From: an uncultured Clostridia bacterium | GTDB lineage: Bacteria > Bacillota > Clostridia > Oscillospirales > Oscillospiraceae | Length of the DNA: 16,528 bases | NCBI GenBank assembly: GCA_947177005.1 | Contig: CAMWSZ010000020.1 | Coordinates: forward strand, 1 to 16,528 | Reading direction: 5' to 3' | Shown here: positions 1-5,711 of the stretch, in pieces | Layout of the letters: every line of letters starts with the position of its first letter | Position numbering within the stretch: the first letter of the stretch is position 1 | Notes under the pieces: model-generated | What the model was told of the DNA's origin: nothing | Database searches by the model: none | The model's input: the letters and a program-made list of their open reading frames with translations, nothing else | Translations under genes and position numbers: made by a program

Positions 1-273
1 CGCCGCCGCGGACTGTCGACTTGTACCGGAAGCCCTCACAACAGTAGCCTGATATCTATTTCTGAACAGCGGACGGGCCGCTTCTGATACGCGCCTATTT
101 TAGCAGGTTGGCGATGTGGAGGAAATATTCTCGAAAAATACAGCCAGAGCGTAAAGATTGCGTGTTGGAAAAAACAAGTCTGGATAAACGATTGTCTAAC
201 AACGGTTTTAGGCCAACTTGATACCGTATTTTAATGCTACTAATTTATGTAACATAAAATAAGTCTTTGATAC
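1..273. other. Left edge, no supported gene
   Basis: I see no convincing gene here. Forward frame 1 is open from the window edge to a stop near position 84, and the other forward frames close by about position 50, so the tail of an upstream gene is possible but cannot be shown. A short GC-rich hairpin (arms AGCGG and CCGCT, about 67-81) could be a weak terminator for such a gene. The rest is AT-rich with no ribosome site leading into an open frame of useful length. Confidence 0.4.
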
Positions 274-310
274 AAAAACCGGCTGTCTTGCAGTAATGCA
301 AGACAGCCGG
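274..310 (-). terminator. Rho-independent terminator of the 355-831 gene
   Basis: A perfect 14-bp inverted repeat (279-292 with 297-310, loop GTAA) is followed on the minus strand by a run of five T (plus-strand A at 274-278). It lies about 45 bases beyond the stop codon of the minus-strand gene, with the T run on the correct side for that direction. This supports the minus-strand gene being a real transcription unit. Confidence 0.85.
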
Positions 311-354
311 TTGACAGACTTTCACCGAATTTACGGAGTGCAGACCGCCTATTA

Positions 355-831
355 CTAAGCGGCAGGGCGACAAACCACCTCATTAGTTAAAATTCCATGT
401 ATTGCAGTAAGTACATGGTCAAACAGTCTTGGTCTGTCAGATAAATCAAGGCCACTGAGGAGACATTGTTCTGCAGCTACCAGAACTTCTTCAATCTGAT
501 GATGCTGGTCCTCATCCATCTCTAAAGTATCATGTGCTGCAGTCAGAAGGCGGTCAAAGGATCTGCTTATAGCCGTTCCTTTTGCGATATCCTGTTCAAC
601 TGCTTCTACCAATTCTGCGTATTGGTAATACAGTTCTATGCCTCTTGAAGTATGCGCCTCAGAGGCCGGATTTCGTGTTCTCTGTGTACTAGATTCATCG
701 GCATTCTCCTGTTCAACCGCATGAATTATTCCTCCAATCTGATTGTGTGGGGCAGCATGTTCGTGCCCGATTGTGGTCAGGTGTGATGCTTCTCCAGGTA
801 CAAATGGGTTTGAAGGGTCTACTCTACGCAT
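355..831 (-). CDS. Unknown 158-residue protein
   Basis: I do not recognise this protein. The first 60 residues are rich in Pro, His, Asn, Ser and Thr and look disordered. From about residue 65 to the end the sequence is mostly helical-looking and acidic, with regularly spaced hydrophobic residues (for example ELVEAVEQDI and IEEVLVAAEQCLLSGLDL), so a small alpha-helical domain is likely. It ends CRPAA. No membrane segment or metal site is seen. The ATG at 831 has only a distant GGAG upstream (about 17 bases), and the frame stays open upstream to about 909 without a standard start codon, so the start is uncertain. It is the only non-transposon gene on the minus strand and is followed by a strong terminator, so it is transcribed alone, divergently from the operon that begins at 1098. 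Confidence 0.6.
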   Translation of the reverse strand: MRRVDPSNPFVPGEASHLTTIGHEHAAPHNQIGGIIHAVEQENADESSTQRTRNPASEAHTSRGIELYYQYAELVEAVEQDIAKGTAISRSFDRLLTAAHDTLEMDEDQHHQIEEVLVAAEQCLLSGLDLSDRPRLFDHVLTAIHGILTNEVVCRPAA

Positions 832-1072
832 ATTATTCCAAGTTGTTGCTCCACTGGTTTGTGGGGGCGGGGCGTTTCCGCCCGCCTCTTGCAGTCGCCT
901 GCAAGTTCAGACTGTGCCTTCATCCCAATAGGATGCTCCGTGTCCAGTCGTTACACCTTCCCGATTAGCAGGGCTTGGCTCGGCGTTTTCTGTCAGACTA
1001 AGTATATAGTGAATCAGACAGAGTTCATGAACAAAATGTAAATTTTAGGAAGATAGAGCTACAAACAAATTA
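832..1072. promoter_or_regulatory. Divergent intergenic region with two small hairpins
   Basis: This stretch separates the minus-strand gene ending at 355 from the plus-strand run beginning at 1098 and must hold promoters for both, but I could not identify a convincing -35/-10 pair. Two short inverted repeats are present: GGGCGG/CCGCCC (865-870 with 878-883) and CTTGCAG/CTGCAAG (888-894 with 899-905). Both lie in a locally GC-rich patch. Their role is unknown. Confidence 0.35.
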
Positions 1073-1092
1073 AATAGTTCTTTTATGAGGTG
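1073..1092 (+). repeat. Repeated ribosome-site leader, copy 1 (copy 2 at 1360-1379)
   Basis: The 20 bases just before the gene at 1098 recur before the gene at 1385 with two differences. The consensus is AATAGTYCTTTTRTGAGGTG, and it includes the GAGGTG ribosome site. Conservation extends upstream of the ribosome site itself, so the repeat reflects either duplication or a shared translation-initiation signal. Confidence 0.7.
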
Positions 1093-1097
1093 TAGTC

Positions 1098-1355
1098 ATG
1101 CGAATGTACCAAGTTTACGTCTGTGATTTTTGCGGACATGAATCTACAAGCCACGATGAAATTGAGTTGTGCGAAGCAAGGCACATTGGGCTTCAGTCTA
1201 TCGAAGAAAAGCACGAATACGATGCGTTAAAATCCGCTACCGCTTATTTTGCTAGCGTGGTTTACAGAATGAATAATAAGGAGACCCGTGCCGCTTATGA
1301 TAAGGCGGTGGAAAAGCAACTTGTGTTTGAGGCAAAGCATGGTATATCCTGTTGA
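1098..1355 (+). CDS. Small putative zinc-binding protein, 85 residues
   Basis: A short protein with an N-terminal CDFCGHES knuckle (residues 9-16) and a third cysteine shortly after (LCEAR), so one metal-binding half-site is visible. The second half could be the cysteine of LCEAR with nearby histidines. The rest is helical and charged, ending HGISC. The ATG at 1098 follows a TGAGGTG ribosome site at good spacing. It is the first gene of a nine-gene same-strand run and ends 29 bases before the next start. Such small CxxC proteins are common in phages and mobile elements of Firmicutes. A regulator or adaptor role is possible, but nothing in the sequence fixes its function. Confidence 0.75.
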   Translation: MRMYQVYVCDFCGHESTSHDEIELCEARHIGLQSIEEKHEYDALKSATAYFASVVYRMNNKETRAAYDKAVEKQLVFEAKHGISC

Positions 1356-1384
1356 ACAAAATAGTCCTTTTGTGAGGTGAAAAC

Positions 1385-1720
1385 ATGGAAGTTAATTTGA
1401 GCCGTAATAGTTTAGCGATGTGGGTCGTTTGTGAAGCAATTAGAGATAACACGCATCTGATAGACAAGTTTGATTACTCCAAAAATGGAATCCATGAAAT
1501 CAAAATGACGGTTGACGGAGTAGAAGTCAACTTTCTAAACGTAATAAACCGCATTGATGAAATCCATGACAACATGGTCGAAAAGGCTGCTGGTAGAATG
1601 TATCTGGAGAAGTACGATAGGCGATCAGATGAGATTACCGATGAACTCACAAAAATTGCAGAGCGACTCAAAGAAATCAGACGAACAAAGTTCCCGGAAA
1701 TAGATTGGGGTGATGATTGA
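1385..1720 (+). CDS. Unknown 111-residue helical protein
   Basis: I do not recognise this protein. It has a mixed N-terminal part (residues 1-50, including VDGVEVNFLNVINRIDEIHDN) and a long charged helical C-terminal half with alternating Lys/Arg and Glu/Asp (SDEITDELTKIAERLKEI), which looks like a coiled coil. It ends with the acidic WGDD. The ATG follows a GAGGTG ribosome site in the same leader that precedes the gene at 1098. Its last codons overlap the start of the next gene, which suggests translational coupling. Confidence 0.75.
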   Translation: MEVNLSRNSLAMWVVCEAIRDNTHLIDKFDYSKNGIHEIKMTVDGVEVNFLNVINRIDEIHDNMVEKAAGRMYLEKYDRRSDEITDELTKIAERLKEIRRTKFPEIDWGDD

Positions 1721-1955
1721 TGGGTTTGATAGACCGGATTTCTTCCATGAAACACCGACTGCCTGTGTAACTAAATTGTTCAATATGATTCAGGCGTGCA
1801 GGGTAGATGCCTCCATCATGAGAGGAAGAAAAGAGACTTACAAAATCGACTTTGAGTTGATTAAGGTGGCGGAGGCGTTGGTAAGCGAGCTTAAATCAAT
1901 GTCAAAAAATTACTCTTTTATGAAGGAGGTAGTTGTTTGGTTCAAAATGTTGTAA
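1713..1955 (+). CDS. Unknown 80-residue protein
   Basis: I do not recognise this protein. It overlaps the 3' end of the previous gene by 8 bases and the start of the next by 19, as in tightly packed phage operons. A GTG at 1710 is directly in front of the ATG at 1713, and either could be used; the only ribosome-like sequence is the GGGG just upstream. The central part (RGRKETYKIDFELIKVAEALVS) is basic then helical. No cysteine motif or membrane segment is seen. Confidence 0.6.
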   Translation: MIDGFDRPDFFHETPTACVTKLFNMIQACRVDASIMRGRKETYKIDFELIKVAEALVSELKSMSKNYSFMKEVVVWFKML

Positions 1956-2212
1956 TAGGAAAGCCGCTTGTTCCTGCTTCTGAGCTGATAGCAAATAGCA
2001 AAACGGATTGGGAAGAGTGCGAACGGTCACAAACCCTATTTACTGATACGAGATTTCTTCCTGCTATTATGAAGGAGGCAGGTTTAGTCTCATCCATCAG
2101 TGAAGTCCGGCGGAACCAACCTGCACTTATGGTGAATTTAACCGAACCAGATTGTGTGTGGCTGAAATGGGGTAAGCGATTCTTATTTATTGTAATCGGG
2201 CTGGACAGATAA
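1937..2212 (+). CDS. Unknown phage-type protein, 91 residues, TTG start
   Basis: Starts at TTG 1937, chosen because a full GAAGGAGGT ribosome site lies six bases upstream inside the preceding gene. The sequence contains a compact pattern (IGKPLVPASEL, WEECERSQTLFTDTRFLP, SEVRRNQPALM, WLKWGKRFLFIVIG) of a kind I associate with conserved small proteins of clostridial phages, although I know no function for them. The C-terminus is a hydrophobic strand (FLFIVIGL), too short for a membrane anchor. It reads as a soluble alpha/beta domain. Confidence 0.75.
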   Translation: MVQNVVIGKPLVPASELIANSKTDWEECERSQTLFTDTRFLPAIMKEAGLVSSISEVRRNQPALMVNLTEPDCVWLKWGKRFLFIVIGLDR

Positions 2213-2236
2213 AATACTCGTTAATAGGAGGTCCAT

Positions 2237-2404
2237 ATGAACGAAGTGTGTTTCCCCAATGACGTTGTTGATGTTATACGATCATTTATCCAAGTCAATG
2301 AAGGCGATGAAGCAACGATTGCTCTAATTATCTCTATAGGGGCAGAATTGCTTGATGTCTCATCTGATACAATGGTGGAAATGATAAATCATGAGAGCGA
2401 ATAG
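2237..2404 (+). CDS. Small acidic protein, 55 residues
   Basis: A short open frame with a strong ribosome site (AGGAGGT) just before the ATG. The protein begins MNEVCFPNDV and ends MINHESE. It is acidic, with a hydrophobic stretch in the middle (TIALIISIGAELL). It lies in a 200-base gap that would otherwise be empty, on the same strand and in phase with the operon, 24 bases after the previous stop and 12 bases before the next start. Function unknown. Confidence 0.65.
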   Translation: MNEVCFPNDVVDVIRSFIQVNEGDEATIALIISIGAELLDVSSDTMVEMINHESE

Positions 2405-2416
2405 GTGGTGAGATCA

Positions 2417-2755
2417 ATGTGGGAAACTCAATTTAGCGAACAAATGCTAGTCCTCAATTGTTTAGTTGTGATTCTTTGTACAACTAGAGAATTAGAGCGT
2501 GAGATGGCTGAGTTTTTAGATTGCCTCGGTTATCGATATCCTGATGATTCAATGTTAAGTCAAAAAGAACACTGGAGTGAGTTTAGAGAAAGCTTCTGTT
2601 ACTTTGTGAACGATAGATATGTGCGGCGTGGGTCCAAAGAACTAGCCGAATGCTCACCTTATCGAAGATATACAAAATGTTCATTTCAAGGATTAAACGT
2701 ATCAGATTTCGATATTGCCTCACGTCAAGAGCTTCTCTCTCTTCTTGGTATGTGA
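2417..2755 (+). CDS. Unknown protein, first of two tandem paralogues
   Basis: A 112-residue protein whose layout matches the next gene along its whole length: MWETQF at the start, a hydrophobic strand followed by ELEREMAEFLDCLG, a central HWSEF...CYFVNDRY, then YRRYTKCSFQGLNVSDFDIA and a final LLGM. I chose ATG 2417 rather than GTG 2405, because the GGTGGTGAG just upstream then serves as ribosome site and because the paralogue begins at the equivalent residue. It lacks the CxxC of its partner (CSFQG instead of CTFCG), so any metal site has been lost or never existed here. Function unknown. Confidence 0.75.
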   Translation: MWETQFSEQMLVLNCLVVILCTTRELEREMAEFLDCLGYRYPDDSMLSQKEHWSEFRESFCYFVNDRYVRRGSKELAECSPYRRYTKCSFQGLNVSDFDIASRQELLSLLGM

Positions 2756-2772
2756 AAGGGGATAGTTGATAA

Positions 2773-3120
2773 ATGTTTGAAACATCATTTGATTCTTCGA
2801 TGTTAGGTCAGTCCAACATCATCGTGCATTGTCCAGACAAAGTTCTTGCTGATGAACTAATGGAGATTCTTGACGCCAATAGCATCAGATGGCATGGTGG
2901 GGCATCAGTTATAGGTAACTCACAGTGGGAAGTTTATGATAGAAAGACTTGCTACTGGATCGAAGGCTATTCTTTGCTGTTTGGAGATCTGGATTGTGTC
3001 GGGGATGGAGCATATAAAGGCTATATCAAATGCACGTTTTGTGGTGCCGATACCCCGGACTTCGAGGTTGCAACAGATGAAGAGTTTCAAGTTTTTTTAG
3101 GCTTTGATCGAACGGGGTGA
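2773..3120 (+). CDS. Unknown protein, second of two tandem paralogues
   Basis: A 115-residue protein paralogous to the preceding gene. Shared landmarks are MFETSF (here) with MWETQF; a strand plus helix (VLADELMEILDAN); QWEVYDRKTCYWIEGY; YKGYIKCTFCGADTPDFEVA; and a final FLGF. The alternation of short strands with one helix suggests a small alpha/beta fold. The ribosome site AAGGGGA is about 11 bases before the ATG. Divergence between the copies is large, so the duplication is old or the copies evolve fast. Function unknown. Confidence 0.8.
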   Translation: MFETSFDSSMLGQSNIIVHCPDKVLADELMEILDANSIRWHGGASVIGNSQWEVYDRKTCYWIEGYSLLFGDLDCVGDGAYKGYIKCTFCGADTPDFEVATDEEFQVFLGFDRTG

Positions 3121-3125
3121 ATGCT

Positions 3126-3296
3126 TTGTGTGAGTTCTGTGAAAATCATGGGAAAAAGATGAGTCAGTTGTTTATTGATGATATTTTCATCACAAGTCCA
3201 GCGCAATATGCTCAAATGGGGAATATAGGCAGGCATCCGATTCCCCTTAATTTTTGTCCGGCATGTGGTGAGAAGTTCAAAGAAAAGCAAGAGTGA
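3126..3296 (+). CDS. Mini zinc-ribbon protein, 56 residues, TTG start
   Basis: A short frame starting at TTG 3126, five bases after a GGGGTGA ribosome site that overlaps the end of the previous gene. The protein has CEFC at the very N-terminus and CPACGEKF near the C-terminus, a four-cysteine zinc-ribbon arrangement separated by about 40 residues. The final FKEKQE tail is charged. It fills a gap between two well-supported genes. Comparable two-knuckle miniproteins are frequent in phages; the partner or target is unknown. Confidence 0.65.
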   Translation: MCEFCENHGKKMSQLFIDDIFITSPAQYAQMGNIGRHPIPLNFCPACGEKFKEKQE

Positions 3297-3310
3297 AGAG
3301 GGTGAAATTT

Positions 3311-3577
3311 ATGTTTATTTCCATACATACTGGAGAAGAATACGGTACTTTACAAGAAGCTTTTAAGCACTTCTGTGGAGATAACATCTGCAACGGATGT
3401 CCATTTGATGGTTTTGATATAGATCATCCAGAAGGTAATATCATTTTTTGTGATGAGATTGTAGATAAATATCCAGAAGAGGCTATGCAGATGATAGGAA
3501 TAGTCAAAAAAGATGAGAATTTTGAGGATAATTTTGAGTTTGATGAAATTGCATTTATGGATATGATGGGTTTCTAG
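3311..3577 (+). CDS. Unknown phage-type protein, 88 residues
   Basis: Starts at ATG 3311, chosen over GTG 3293 because AGAGGGTGA lies at the right distance and the upstream residues overlap the previous gene. The protein begins MFISIHTGEEYGTLQEAF and then has four cysteines (HFC, NICNGCPF, IIFCDE), enough for a structural metal site, followed by an acidic tail rich in Asp, Glu and Phe ending MDMMGF. It is the last gene of the run that starts at 1098. A hairpin follows about 50 bases later. Confidence 0.75.
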   Translation: MFISIHTGEEYGTLQEAFKHFCGDNICNGCPFDGFDIDHPEGNIIFCDEIVDKYPEEAMQMIGIVKKDENFEDNFEFDEIAFMDMMGF

Positions 3578-3626
3578 GGCTTCCCGTGGGCTCGCCCCGG
3601 CTTTCTGACTAATCAATAAACCATAA

Positions 3627-3656
3627 AAATCCGCCACACGAAAGTGGGGCGGATTT
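3627..3656. terminator. Hairpin terminator closing the 1098-3577 run
   Basis: Nine-base arms AAATCCGCC (3627-3635) and GGCGGATTT (3648-3656) with a loop containing GAAA. The A-rich and T-rich feet mean it could act in either direction. It separates the AT-rich operon from the GC-rich islet beginning at 3744. Confidence 0.65.
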
Positions 3657-3743
3657 ACTATGCCCACGCGGCCCCAACCTCCACGCGGTGTGGGTGGATA
3701 ACCAACCAATGGGGTACATAATTGATTAAAAGGAGAATACGTT

Positions 3744-4145
3744 ATGGCAAAGATCGTAGTCGCAGGAAACGCAGTCGTCATCACTTCCGCCCTGAAGCTG
3801 GAGGACATCAAAACCGTCGAGAAGTACCGCCCCAACGAACTCGTCCTGAAGGGCGGCGAGGACGGCAAAGAACCCATCTTCCGGCTGGGCACTACTTCCG
3901 GCACCGGCAGCATCAACACCGTGGGCGCATCCTTCGGTCGTGAGGCGAGCGACGGCAGCGGTCTGGCGGCAATCACGATGGTCATGCCCGATATCCCGGT
4001 CAGCGATGTCACGGAGTGGGTCGCCGACAAGCTGGGCAGCGCGGTCATCAACCTGAACGCCGTCGAGAGCAAACTGCCGGATGTCCTGGTGTCCATCGAG
4101 GCCGAGAAAGCCGCCGTCATGAGCCACATCAGCGTCGCGGGCTGA
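3744..4145 (+). CDS. Unknown 133-residue protein, partner of the ubiquitin-like gene
   Basis: I do not recognise a named family. The protein starts with short strands (KIVVAGNAVVITSALKL), then a helix (EDIKTVEKYRP), then a Gly/Ser/Thr-rich middle (LGTTSGTGSINTVGASFG), a hydrophobic strand (LAAITMVMPDIP), and a C-terminal helical part ending AAVMSHISVAG. Codon choice is strongly biased to G or C in third positions, unlike the AT-rich genes on either side, which suggests a separate origin or high expression. AAAAGGAG lies just before the ATG. It is followed by a perfect 11-bp hairpin and then, 86 bases after its stop, by a ubiquitin-like gene with the same codon style. A structural or carrier-type role with that protein is only an inference. 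Confidence 0.75.
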   Translation: MAKIVVAGNAVVITSALKLEDIKTVEKYRPNELVLKGGEDGKEPIFRLGTTSGTGSINTVGASFGREASDGSGLAAITMVMPDIPVSDVTEWVADKLGSAVINLNAVESKLPDVLVSIEAEKAAVMSHISVAG

Positions 4146-4156
4146 TTCGCCCCCCT

Positions 4157-4184
4157 AGAGCCGCCCCATTCCGGGGGCGGCTCT
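4157..4184 (+). terminator. GC-rich hairpin after the 133-residue gene
   Basis: Perfect 11-bp arms AGAGCCGCCCC (4157-4167) and GGGGCGGCTCT (4174-4184), six-base loop, followed by TCT. The same arms, with one G-U pair, recur after the next gene at 4475-4502. The tail is poor in T, so it may attenuate or protect RNA rather than terminate fully. Confidence 0.7.
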
Positions 4185-4231
4185 TCTGCCACCACACCAA
4201 CAAATTTATTACATAAAAGGAGACTACAACT

Positions 4232-4459
4232 ATGATTAAGGTCACAATCGGCAACAACGTCAAACGCGAGAGCATCATCATCGACGAAAACACCACCCTG
4301 CGCAGCGTCCTGGATACCAACGGCGTGGACTACACTCGCGGCGTCATGCACCTGGACGGCTCCTCTCTCCAGCCCGGCGACCTGGACAAGACCTTCGCCC
4401 AGTTCGGCATCTCCGAAAAGTGCTTCCTCCTCAACGTCGTCAAGGCCGACAACGCCTGA
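4232..4459 (+). CDS. Ubiquitin-like beta-grasp small protein
   Basis: A 75-residue protein with the order expected for a beta-grasp (ubiquitin/MoaD/ThiS-like) fold. There is an N-terminal beta-hairpin (IKVTIGNNVKRESIIID, residues 2-18), a helix (TLRSVLDTNGV), a strand and turn (MHLDGSSLQPGDLDKTF) reminiscent of the 'L-dG..L.p.d.tl...gI' section of ubiquitin-like proteins, and a last strand (KCFLLNVVKADNA). It does not end in Gly-Gly, so it is either not conjugated, is trimmed, or works non-covalently. In other bacteria such proteins occur with E1 (ThiF), E2-like or JAB peptidase genes; none is visible here. An AAAGGAG ribosome site precedes it. The fold call is from pattern only. Confidence 0.65.
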   Translation: MIKVTIGNNVKRESIIIDENTTLRSVLDTNGVDYTRGVMHLDGSSLQPGDLDKTFAQFGISEKCFLLNVVKADNA

Positions 4460-4474
4460 TTCCCTCCCTACCAC

Positions 4475-4502
4475 AGAGCTGCCCCTAATCTGGGGCGGCT
4501 CT
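4475..4502 (+). terminator. GC-rich hairpin after the ubiquitin-like gene
   Basis: Arms AGAGCTGCCCC (4475-4485) and GGGGCGGCTCT (4492-4502), pairing throughout with one U-G pair. Nearly the same as the hairpin at 4157-4184. It ends five bases before the tRNA-like gene, so it may also separate that RNA from the upstream message. Confidence 0.7.
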
Positions 4503-4507
4503 GGCAC

Positions 4508-4579
4508 GCCGTTGTAGCTCAGATGGTAGAGAGATGGAGTCGGCTCATCAGGTCACCGGTTCGAGTCCGGTCAACGGCA
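4508..4579 (+). tRNA. tRNA-like gene with irregular anticodon arm
   Basis: Strong tRNA features are present: a perfect 7-bp acceptor stem GCCGTTG/CAACGGC, TAGCTC and a GG-containing D loop (AGATGGTA), variable segment AGGTC, and T arm ACCGG-TTCGAGT-CCGGT with canonical loop. The length is 72 bases, one short. The D stem is only CTC/GAG and the gap to the anticodon stem is one base short, as if position 25 were lost. The best anticodon stem is GATGG/TCATC with loop AGTCGGC, which puts G instead of U at position 33 and TCG (Arg) at 34-36. A different alignment with U33 and CGG (Pro) leaves the stem unpaired. CCA is not encoded. It is either a decayed tRNA, a sequence with an error, or a tRNA-like element. 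Confidence 0.6.
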
Positions 4580-4800
4580 ATCTTAATAGCGGCCATTGAG
4601 AGACGCATGGAACTATATCTGTGCAGCAGTACCAATGGCTGTTTGTGACGCTGGGTCGCTCCCATCCGTGAAAGCCGGACGGATCAAAACCGATAGAGCC
4701 ATAATAAAGTCGAGTACCAAACGGGGCTAAGTGGCACTTTGTGATGCCCCACTCGCACCCTATGCAGACAGATCGTACAAGTGCAACATGACTGAAAGGA
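4580..4800 (+). other. Structured non-coding stretch downstream of the tRNA
   Basis: No gene is seen in these 220 bases, but inverted repeats are dense: GCCATTG paired with CAATGGC (near 4592 and 4632), ATCCGT with ACGGAT (near 4668-4685), and a two-part stem CGAGT...GGGGC with GCCCC-ACTCG (4711-4727 with 4746-4755), which encloses AAGT/ACTT. Possible explanations are a small structured RNA, a second degraded tRNA-like element or a leader for the gene at 4811. I cannot match it to a known RNA family by eye. Confidence 0.4.
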
Positions 4801-4810
4801 AGTGTGCAAT

Positions 4811-5347
4811 TTGACCAGAAACTATTTTTTAGATTACATTGATGAATTCGATGGGTTAAAGGATTTATGCAGAGAACACGATTGTGATATCTGTGATGGA
4901 ATCATTGACAGCCGTCAGTTTGATGAATATGTCGATGACGACATTAGCGAGGCTTTACCATATCACAATTGGCAAGAAATCCGTGATATGTTAAACGGAA
5001 TCCCCTACGGATACGATTATTACCGTGTAGATGGTTCGTTTGATTACTCCGGCCTGGACTCATACGATTTTGAAAGTTATAAGCAGGAAGTCCTTGAGTG
5101 GATGGATGAAAATGGTTTATGGGATTATGAAGCTGATGAAGAAGAGGATGAAAATGACTCTGAAGAGGTAGAAGTTCTTGAGCCTGAGGAGCCCGAGGTT
5201 GAGGAGGAGGATTTTACCGTGTCTGATCTTATGAGTATGTGTGGAGCTGAGCTCCTCTCTATCAATCGTGCGTCCGAACAGCGTCGGCGGGAAGAGGAAA
5301 ACGTTGACATGAGCCTATTGTTCACTGTTGCCGCTGCTGCCTGCTAA
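4811..5347 (+). CDS. Acidic unknown protein, 178 residues
   Basis: I do not recognise this protein. I chose TTG 4811, eight bases after GAAAGGAAG; a GTG at 4802 is too close to that site. Residues 1-100 are acidic and aromatic with CxxxxxCDIC (REHDCDICDG) and many Asp/Tyr/Trp residues. Around residues 105-135 there is a pure Glu/Asp stretch (DEEEDENDSEE...). The last 45 residues form a separate segment (FTVSDLMSMCGAELLSINRA) ending in TVAAAAC. Such extreme negative charge is seen in DNA-mimic and anti-restriction proteins, but also in many disordered linkers, so this is only a thought. It is transcribed alone, with a terminator directly behind it. Confidence 0.7.
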   Translation: MTRNYFLDYIDEFDGLKDLCREHDCDICDGIIDSRQFDEYVDDDISEALPYHNWQEIRDMLNGIPYGYDYYRVDGSFDYSGLDSYDFESYKQEVLEWMDENGLWDYEADEEEDENDSEEVEVLEPEEPEVEEEDFTVSDLMSMCGAELLSINRASEQRRREEENVDMSLLFTVAAAAC

Positions 5348-5360
5348 GGATATTGGTCAT

Positions 5361-5379
5361 AAGCGGTGTCGCCGCTTTT
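5361..5379 (+). terminator. Terminator after the acidic protein
   Basis: Six-base arms AAGCGG and CCGCTT with loop TGTCG, followed by TT, starting 14 bases after the stop codon. It is short but well placed. Confidence 0.6.
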
Positions 5380-5510
5380 GATAGTTGACTGCTTTGAATA
5401 TTTGCTGTGCTTACATAAAAACTTTTCAGTGATTAGTTGCATAGCATCTTCTCGCTAATAGCAGAAGAAACAATATGATATCTTCGCTTTTTACAGTATC
5501 CATTTCAGCA
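5380..5510. other. Non-coding stretch, nothing recognised
   Basis: AT-rich sequence between the terminator at 5361 and the candidate regulatory region at 5511. No open frame with a ribosome site and no clear repeat is seen. Confidence 0.4.
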
Positions 5511-5543
5511 AACAACTAAAAATTGATCCAATTTTCAGTTGTT
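5511..5543. promoter_or_regulatory. 15-bp dyad, candidate operator
   Basis: Two 15-base arms (5511-5525 and 5529-5543) are inverted repeats with a single A/C mismatch around the centre ATC. The outer part reads AACAACT...AGTTGTT. The dyad overlaps the -35 box and spacer of a candidate promoter for the NAD genes, which is the usual place for a repressor site. It is not followed by a T run, so it is not a terminator. The regulator is not identified. Confidence 0.55.
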
Positions 5544-5552
5544 CACTAAAAT
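5523..5552 (+). promoter_or_regulatory. Candidate sigma-A promoter of the NAD operon
   Basis: -35 TTGATC (5523-5528) and -10 TAAAAT (5547-5552), separated by 18 bases. They match the TTGACA and TATAAT consensus at four and five positions. Transcription would begin near 5559, giving a leader of about 150 bases before the nicotinamidase gene that contains the 5641-5671 hairpin. Confidence 0.4.
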
Positions 5553-5640
5553 GTTTACGTAAAAAGCGTCGCTGTAGTGCATACGTCTCAGCCTCGTTAC
5601 ACACACACTTCGGCTTCGGCGTACAGAAAGCAGTCAACTT

Positions 5641-5671
5641 AGGGACGGTACAAAATTTATGTACCGTCCCT
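5641..5671. promoter_or_regulatory. Perfect 11-bp hairpin in the NAD operon leader
   Basis: Arms AGGGACGGTAC (5641-5651) and GTACCGTCCCT (5661-5671), loop AAAATTTAT, followed by ATCTT. It ends 41 bases before the nicotinamidase start. It could be a terminator/attenuator, an operator, or a stray palindrome of the type left by small mobile elements; the sequence alone does not decide. Confidence 0.55.
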
Positions 5672-5711
5672 ATCTTACATACAACGCCCAAAATAAAAAG
5701 GAGGAAAGTCT

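Noticed and set aside
3350..4507. Long minus-strand open frame (385 codons)
   Set aside because: Lies opposite the GC-rich genes at 3744 and 4232 and other forward genes. It has low-complexity Val/Asp/Gly content and no ribosome site, so it is a shadow of biased codon use.
4508..4579. Reading the tRNA as tRNA-Pro (CGG)
   Set aside because: It gives a U at position 33 but leaves the anticodon stem without pairs; the GATGG/TCATC stem with the AGGTC variable loop is much better supported.
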